Origin: Micavibrio_C sp965231165
Lineage (GTDB): Bacteria > Pseudomonadota > Alphaproteobacteria > Micavibrionales > Micavibrionaceae
Direction of reading: 5' to 3'
DNA: 64,000 nt
Assembly (NCBI GenBank): GCA_965231165.1
Contig: OZ246421.1
Span: forward strand, 372,001 to 436,000
Positions 59,615 to 64,000 of the stretch are shown here, piece after piece (the first letter of the stretch is position 1; each line of letters begins with the position of its first letter). Below the pieces are notes generated by a model that worked only from the letters and a program-made list of their open reading frames with translations, made no database searches and was not told the origin of the DNA. The position numbers and the translations under genes are program-made.

Positions 59615-60604
59615 CTACGCCGTCCCGGACTTCGTGTAATCACGGATAATGGTCTCCATGATTTCTTTTACGGTGCGCACATCATGGATTAACCCCACGC
59701 CCTGACCGGCGCTCCAGACAGTTTTCCATGTTGGTTTGTGGGCGGCGGATTCAAGGGTTTTGCCACCCAGCATATAGCGCAGCAGCTTGGCATATTTTTT
59801 TGTCAGCGGGTATGTGATCAGAAGCTTTTCAAACGGGGACATATCCAGACCCACTTTTTGGATATAGGGCGTGTTGATGACGGCGGCGGGTGTCCCTGAT
59901 ATGCGGGTTGTCATCACGATATCTTCAGGTTGCGCGTTGACGATGGCCTGCTTGTATTCATCGCTGACCCCGGCTTCGGCGCTGGCGATAAAGCGTGTGC
60001 CGACATACACGGCATCAGCCCCCAGTTGAAGTGCTGCACGCATTTGTATGCCTGTCGCAATGCCGCCCGCCGCGATAATGGGGATGTCCATTTTTTCACG
60101 CAGATAGGGCAGGAATACCATTGGTGACAGCGGGCCTGCGTGGCCACCGGCACCGGCGCAGACGGCAATCACGCCATCGCATCCATGGTCTCTTACTTTC
60201 TTCGCGTATTTTAAATCGATCACGTCACAGAAAACTTTTCCGCCATAGGCGTGAACGGCGTCTATAACTTTTTTGGGACTACCGAGCGAGGTGATGACCA
60301 TCGGCACTTTGTGTTTGACGATCACATCAAGGTCGGCATCCATGCGGATATTGCTGCGGTTGACGATCAGGTTGATAGCATAAGGTTTGCCGGTAAGGGT
60401 TTTGATGTTCGTCAGCGCGGCATCGAATTGTTCTGTGGTGCGCCAGTTTAGGGACGGCGCGGCACCGATGCCCCCGGCGTTGGACGCTTCTGAAACCAGT
60501 GGTTCGTAACTGACCAGAAACATGGGGGCGGCGATAACGGGATAGGAACACCCCATTAGCCTGGTAAAACGAGTTTCAATCTTAGGTAGTGTTGCTGTAC
60601 TCAT
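59615..60604 (-). CDS. Nitronate monooxygenase (2-nitropropane dioxygenase family)
   Basis: A 329-residue FMN enzyme of the NMO family, which oxidises alkyl nitronates such as propionate 3-nitronate. The N-terminal YPVIAAPMFLVSYEPLVSEA and NAGGIGAAPS bind flavin. CAGAGGHAGPLSPM contains the active-site histidine, and AAGGIATGIQMRAALQLGADAVYVGTRF (read in two parts) forms the phosphate site. The C-terminal WSAGQGVGLIHD is also typical. The physiological substrate is not defined by sequence. It follows the sugar dehydrogenase gene by 44 bases on the same strand. The 187-base gap to the giant PBP start contains no gene. Confidence 0.85.
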   Translation of the reverse strand: MSTATLPKIETRFTRLMGCSYPVIAAPMFLVSYEPLVSEASNAGGIGAAPSLNWRTTEQFDAALTNIKTLTGKPYAINLIVNRSNIRMDADLDVIVKHKVPMVITSLGSPKKVIDAVHAYGGKVFCDVIDLKYAKKVRDHGCDGVIAVCAGAGGHAGPLSPMVFLPYLREKMDIPIIAAGGIATGIQMRAALQLGADAVYVGTRFIASAEAGVSDEYKQAIVNAQPEDIVMTTRISGTPAAVINTPYIQKVGLDMSPFEKLLITYPLTKKYAKLLRYMLGGKTLESAAHKPTWKTVWSAGQGVGLIHDVRTVKEIMETIIRDYTKSGTA

Positions 60605-60648
60605 GAGTTTAGTATGAGGTAAACTGATCAGTTCGTCCAGAGCACGTT

Positions 60649-61764
60649 TTACAGGGCAGGAGAAATTCTCAGCAGACGACCGTCATCACTGTCCGTCAGT
60701 AAATAGAGGTAGCCATCTGGTCCGGTGCGCACGTCCCGGATACGTTCTTCCATATCCTCCAACAAAATTTCCTGTGCGGTGATTTTGTCATCTTCGACCT
60801 TCAGCCTGCGCAGGTGTGTTCCGGCGAGGGCGCCTACGAAGAGATCGCCTTTCCATTGCGGAAACCGCTTGCCATCATAGAACGTCATACCGCTCGGCGC
60901 GATGGAGGGCGTCCAGTGAATGACGGGTTGTTCCATTCCGGGCGCGGTGGTTTTGTTACTGATCTTGAAGCCTGTGTAATTGATGCCATAGGTGATTTCA
61001 GGCCAGCCGTAATTCGCGCCGGATTTCAGGATATTGACTTCGTCGCCGCCTTTGGGGCCGTGTTCATGCGCCCATATCCGGCCTGTCTCCGGTTGCAGGG
61101 CGATGCCCTGCACGTTGCGGTTACCGTAAGTATATATTTCCGGTTTAAATCCGGCTTTTTCAATAAAGGGGTTGTCACGGGGGATTGTGCCATCGGGATT
61201 AATCCTTACGACTTTTCCCAGGTGATGTTCTGTCTTCTGCGCTTCTTCCATGCGGTTGCGTTCACCGAGTGTCAGCAGCAACGTGCCATCGGGCAGGAAC
61301 AGGATGCGTCCGCCGAAATGATTGCCGCCTGAAAGCTTGGGTTCGGCTTTGAAGATTACTTGCAGATCATGCAGCGTGTTTGTTTTGAGATCGAGCCGCG
61401 CCCGCGCCAGTTCGGTATTGAACGCGAAACGTGTGCCGCCTGCGTAGGAAAGATAGATCAGGTTGTCTTTTTCAAAGGTGGGAGACAGCGCCACCTCCAG
61501 CAGGCCGCCTTGGCCGTGGGCCTGCACGGACGGTGTATTTTTAATAAGCGTTTTCTTCCCGGCGCTGTCGATGCGCAGCAATCGACCATCGCGTTCGGTG
61601 ACGAGGAAGTCGCCGCCGGGCAGGAAAGCGACCGACCAGGGATGGGACAGTTCACCGGCTACGGTTTCAATTTTGAAGTTTGTTTGTGTAGGGGCTGTTT
61701 GGGCGCTGGCGGGAGTTGCACCCAGAAACAGAGTCAGCGCTATCAATATAAAATTTCTTAACAT
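60649..61764 (-). CDS. PQQ-dependent aldose sugar dehydrogenase (YliI-like), periplasmic
   Basis: A 371-residue six-bladed propeller protein with a signal peptide (cleavage likely after ATPASA). LSHPWSVAFLPGGDFLVTER opens the propeller. The middle holds GGNHFGGRILFLPDGTLLLT and GNRNVQGIALQPETGRIWAH, with EHGPKGGDEVN as the calcium and PQQ region, and the C-terminal VRTGPDGYLYLLTDSDDG closes it. These are the blocks of soluble glucose/aldose dehydrogenases that oxidise sugars in the periplasm. Whether this strain makes PQQ is not shown in the window. It starts six bases after dusB. Confidence 0.88.
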   Translation of the reverse strand: MLRNFILIALTLFLGATPASAQTAPTQTNFKIETVAGELSHPWSVAFLPGGDFLVTERDGRLLRIDSAGKKTLIKNTPSVQAHGQGGLLEVALSPTFEKDNLIYLSYAGGTRFAFNTELARARLDLKTNTLHDLQVIFKAEPKLSGGNHFGGRILFLPDGTLLLTLGERNRMEEAQKTEHHLGKVVRINPDGTIPRDNPFIEKAGFKPEIYTYGNRNVQGIALQPETGRIWAHEHGPKGGDEVNILKSGANYGWPEITYGINYTGFKISNKTTAPGMEQPVIHWTPSIAPSGMTFYDGKRFPQWKGDLFVGALAGTHLRRLKVEDDKITAQEILLEDMEERIRDVRTGPDGYLYLLTDSDDGRLLRISPAL

Positions 61765-61770
61765 GATCGC

Positions 61771-62745
61771 CTAATTTAACTGGCTGTCGAAAAATTCTCT
61801 CACGCGTTTCTGCACAAGGGTTGGGTCGTTGATCTTATTGATCTCCGCGCGGAATTCGTTCGCGCCGCGCAGGCCTGTACAATACCATGACAGATGCTTG
61901 CGGGCGATGCCGACACCCAGGTGTATGCCGTAGTAATCGATCATCTCGTCATAATGTTCCTGCACCAGTGTGGACAGGGTGGCGATGTCCGGCACATCGG
62001 TCATTGTTGTTTTTCGGAAATAATCCATCGTCTGGCGTACCAGCCACGGCTTGCCGTAGGTGCCGCGTCCGATCATCACGCCGTCGGCACCGGATTTTTC
62101 CAAGGCGGTAGCGGCATCTTCCGGCGAGAGAATATCGCCGTTCACGACCACGGGGATATTCACGGCATTTTTTACGGCGCGGATGGCGTTCCAGTCGGCG
62201 GTGCCCTTATACATCTGGTTGCGGGTGCGGCCATGGACGGTGATCATCTTGATGCCGACGTCTTCGGCGATCTTTGCGAGCTTGGGCGCGTTCAGGCTGT
62301 TTTCATCCCAACCGAGGCGCATTTTGACGGTGACGGGAACATCTACAGCCTTGACGGTTTGTTCCATGATCGAGGCGGCCAGCATTTCATCGCGCATCAG
62401 CGCGGAGCCTGCATAGTTGTTGACGATTTTTTTGACCGGGCAGCCGAAATTGATGTCGATGATGGCCGCGCCGCGATCGACATTGATTTTGGCGGCTTCG
62501 GCCATGATGTCGGGTTCGCATCCGGCCAGTTGCACGGCGATGGGGAATTCTTCGGAATAGTCGGTGTTGCTTTTGAGGGAGTTGGCGCCCTGTTCCAGCA
62601 TCAGGCGGCTCGCGATCATTTCCGAGAATACCAGTCCCGCGCCGAAACGCTTGACCACGCGGCGGAAAGGCTGATCGGTTACCCCTGACATGGGCGCCAG
62701 GAAGACGGGGTCTTCGATCTCGATGGGGCCGATGTGAAAGCTCAT
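61771..62745 (-). CDS. dusB: tRNA-dihydrouridine synthase B
   Basis: DusB reduces uridine to dihydrouridine in the D-loop of tRNA with FMN and NADPH. The 324-residue product has VFLAPMSGVTDQPFRRV at the flavin site, catalytic C102 in NFGCPVKKIVNNYAGSALM, VTVKMRLGWDENSLN, and VHGRTRNQMYKGTADW. The frame is open a further 209 codons upstream, but that part is a shadow of ung; the ATG at 62745 gives the family length. In many alphaproteobacteria this gene (nifR3) precedes ntrBC; here it is followed by a sugar dehydrogenase instead. Confidence 0.93.
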   Translation of the reverse strand: MSFHIGPIEIEDPVFLAPMSGVTDQPFRRVVKRFGAGLVFSEMIASRLMLEQGANSLKSNTDYSEEFPIAVQLAGCEPDIMAEAAKINVDRGAAIIDINFGCPVKKIVNNYAGSALMRDEMLAASIMEQTVKAVDVPVTVKMRLGWDENSLNAPKLAKIAEDVGIKMITVHGRTRNQMYKGTADWNAIRAVKNAVNIPVVVNGDILSPEDAATALEKSGADGVMIGRGTYGKPWLVRQTMDYFRKTTMTDVPDIATLSTLVQEHYDEMIDYYGIHLGVGIARKHLSWYCTGLRGANEFRAEINKINDPTLVQKRVREFFDSQLN

Positions 62746-62829
62746 GGCCGGGAATGTAATCCACAGGTGGGTGCTGCGCCTATAAAAAACTGCTCTGTTT
62801 CCGCCCGGAATATTGCAATAATCCGGGCT

Positions 62830-63507
62830 ATGAATTTCAAACTGGAAAAAGACTGGGGCGCGCGGATCGGTTCTGAGCTGGAGCGGCCCTATATGGGGAA
62901 GCTTTCGACGTTCCTGAAAGAGCGGGCGGCGGCGGGGCGGGTTATTTTCCCGCAGAACGATGAAATCTTTAACGCTCTGCACCTGACCCGGTTTGAAGAT
63001 GTGCGCGTGGTGATCATCGGGCAAGACCCGTATCACGGCGCGGGGCAGGCGCACGGGCTGTCTTTCTCGGTGCGCAAGGGTGTGCGGATTCCGCCGAGCC
63101 TCAAGAATATCTATAAGGAAATCGAGCGTGAATTCGGGGTGGTTATGCCGCCGCATGGTGACCTGACCGGGTGGGCGCGGCAAGGCGTGTTGCTGCTGAA
63201 TGCCACGCTGACGGTCGAGGAAGCCAGCGCGGGTGCGCACCAGAAAAAGGGTTGGGAAGAATTCACTGATGCCATTATCCGCGCCATAAATGAGCACCAC
63301 CAGCATGTGGTTTTCATGCTTTGGGGGGCGTATGCGCAGAAAAAAGGCGCGTTTATTGACCGGAACAAGCATCTGGTGCTGGAATCAGTGCATCCGTCGC
63401 CCTTGTCGGCGCACAGGGGGTTCCTCGGGAATGGGCATTTTGGTAAGGCGAATACGTATCTGAAAGAGTGGGGTCGGCCTGAAATTGCGTGGCCGTCTCT
63501 GGATTAG
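62830..63507 (+). CDS. ung: Uracil-DNA glycosylase, family 1
   Basis: Ung excises uracil from DNA. The 225-residue product has the catalytic motif GQDPYHG (D66), VLLLNATLTVEEASAGAH with the uracil-binding region, and HPSPLSAHRGF (H188), both signature motifs intact. The frame is open 32 codons upstream over the dusB start, but family members begin near MNFKLEKDW, so the ATG at 62830 is used. The ribosome-binding site is weak. It is divergent from dusB across 84 bases. Confidence 0.95.
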   Translation: MNFKLEKDWGARIGSELERPYMGKLSTFLKERAAAGRVIFPQNDEIFNALHLTRFEDVRVVIIGQDPYHGAGQAHGLSFSVRKGVRIPPSLKNIYKEIEREFGVVMPPHGDLTGWARQGVLLLNATLTVEEASAGAHQKKGWEEFTDAIIRAINEHHQHVVFMLWGAYAQKKGAFIDRNKHLVLESVHPSPLSAHRGFLGNGHFGKANTYLKEWGRPEIAWPSLD

Positions 63508-63549
63508 CCCTGCTATAACTCATTGATTTTCAAAGATTATAAAAATAAC

Positions 63550-63616
63550 TACCAATCGGTACAAAAAACTATTGACCGCCCCCTATGGCCGCGATATATT
63601 GTACTTAACGGTACAA
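63550..63616 (+). promoter_or_regulatory. Promoter with two operator-like inverted repeats
   Basis: TTGACC (63572-63577) and TATATT (63595-63600) are spaced by 17 bases, a strong sigma-70-like promoter. TACC-N4-GGTA lies upstream at 63550-63561, and a perfect TTGTAC-N6-GTACAA (63599-63616) overlaps the -10 end and start site. Both contain CGGTACAAA (63557-63565 and 63609-63617). Such repeats resemble binding sites of TetR-type repressors; the regulator is not in view. Confidence 0.6.
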
Positions 63617-63638
63617 ATTAAACATAAGGAACTAAAAA

Positions 63639-63773
63639 ATGAAACGCTCAAGAAAACTAATACCGATGCTCGATCGCGAATATGCGGCAGACGACTATTA
63701 TCTGGCAGAGCTGGGGCAGCGCCTTCAGTCTTTGCGTATCCGGGATAACGTCGCCGGGGACTGGCTTAACTAA
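63639..63773 (+). CDS. 44-residue protein, first of a tiny-gene operon
   Basis: The ORF starts MKRSRKLIPMLDREYAADDY, then YLAELGQRLQSLRIRDNVAG, and ends DWLN. It is preceded by AAGGA at about eight bases and by the promoter at 63572-63600. It is charged, probably helical, with a basic N-terminus. No membrane segment is present and no family is recognised. Good spacing of promoter, ribosome-binding site and ATG is the evidence that it is real despite its size. Confidence 0.55.
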   Translation: MKRSRKLIPMLDREYAADDYYLAELGQRLQSLRIRDNVAGDWLN

Positions 63774-63798
63774 CATCAACTTTGAAAGGAATATGGTT

Positions 63799-63936
63799 AT
63801 GAACACTTCATCTTTCCAGGACCAATTTTTCTCCCGCAGCATGAGTCAGTCATTTAATCGTGAAGTGACGCGTTTCCAGTCGGATGAGAGGGAGCCTGCT
63901 ATCCGCAAATATCTGCGCGCTAGCAGTCAGCTTTAA
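63799..63936 (+). CDS. 45-residue protein, second of the tiny-gene operon
   Basis: It reads MNTSSFQDQFFSRSMSQSFN, then REVTRFQSDEREPAIRKYLR and ASSQL. It is polar and Ser/Gln/Arg-rich, without hydrophobic core. AAGGA lies eight bases before the ATG at 63799; an ATG at 63793 would be too close to it. It starts 25 bases after the previous stop and is probably co-transcribed. No homologue is recognised. Confidence 0.5.
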   Translation: MNTSSFQDQFFSRSMSQSFNREVTRFQSDEREPAIRKYLRASSQL

Positions 63937-63953
63937 AACAGGAGGTTAATGCT

Positions 63954-64000
63954 ATGAGAAATAAGAATTTAATGGCGCTGAAGCCTTGGTCAAAAGACGA
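63954..64000 (+). CDS. Start of a third gene, cut by the window end
   Basis: A perfect AGGAGG (63940-63945) precedes the ATG at 63954. The visible product is MRNKNLMALKPWSKD and continues past the window edge. It is 17 bases after the previous stop, so it belongs to the same transcript. Function cannot be assigned. Confidence 0.5.
   Translation, partial: MRNKNLMALKPWSKD

Noticed and set aside
62746..63372. Extended N-terminus of dusB
   Set aside because: The extra 209 codons lie antisense to ung. The family length is reached from the ATG at 62745.

Overview
The window looks like chromosomal DNA of a Gram-negative alphaproteobacterium of medium-high GC. The leucine-degradation (liu) set, an MmsA-type semialdehyde dehydrogenase, a one-piece indolepyruvate oxidoreductase, a DUF6356-like small membrane protein, an HU with an Ala/Lys-rich tail and the periplasmic macroglobulin/PbpC pair all fit that group. 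A Micavibrio-like or Rhodospirillales-like relative is possible, but this is inferred from gene content and not from any marker comparison.

Layout. 0-8 kb: a low-GC Cys-rich orphan, rimO, two tandem HExxH zincin-like genes, a DUF6356-like membrane protein, a possible gamma-glutamylcyclotransferase-fold protein, mmsA, then an overlapping pair of unknown genes. 8-12 kb: a URC1-type GTP cyclohydrolase II homologue beside uracil phosphoribosyltransferase, a Uup-type ABC-F ATPase and a membrane-anchored EndoU-domain protein. 12.7-21.4 kb: leucine degradation (mccB, liuC, mccA, mvaB, ivd), interrupted by an AT-rich two-TM gene and a reverse-strand DMT-type permease. 22-29 kb: fused indolepyruvate ferredoxin oxidoreductase, a class I aminotransferase with two small membrane proteins, and a hotdog thioesterase. 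28.8-32 kb: a two-gene ABC system with an SbmA/BacA/YddA-like membrane subunit and an ATPase whose nucleotide-binding domain is split by roughly 350 extra residues. 32-35 kb: methyltransferase, thiolase, small membrane protein and SDR. 35-42 kb: a cluster of small unknown genes, then the methylcitrate cycle (prpB, prpC, prpD) interspersed with a secreted protein, a MarC-family protein and a 45-residue ORF. 42-45.4 kb: an AT-rich AIPR-type defence-like gene and small unknowns. 45-47.8 kb: lipoprotein, CPBP protease, AI-2E-family permease, HU. 47.9-59.4 kb: an envelope block with a giant alpha-2-macroglobulin, pbpC and a convergent 1184-residue penicillin-binding-like protein. 59.6-63.5 kb: nitronate monooxygenase, PQQ-type sugar dehydrogenase, dusB and ung. 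The right edge holds a strong promoter with two inverted repeats, driving a run of tiny genes.

Together, the metabolic genes describe catabolism of branched-chain amino acids and propionyl-CoA. Leucine goes to acetyl-CoA and acetoacetate by the liu enzymes. Valine or thymine goes by MmsA to propionyl-CoA. Propionyl-CoA goes through the methylcitrate cycle. The thiolase and SDR fit the last steps of isoleucine or acetoacetyl-CoA turnover, and the aminotransferase and indolepyruvate oxidoreductase fit aromatic or branched 2-oxoacid use. A dispersed palindromic repeat family (ends GTCATCC/GGATGAC) occupies intergenic sites only in the left 29 kb. The strongest candidates for something undescribed are the interrupted-NBD ABC system (28.8-32.0 kb), the oversized PBP (55.9-59.4 kb), the stand-alone EndoU and tandem zincin genes, and the tiny-gene operon at the right edge. 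No rRNA, tRNA, CRISPR array or transposase was recognised.
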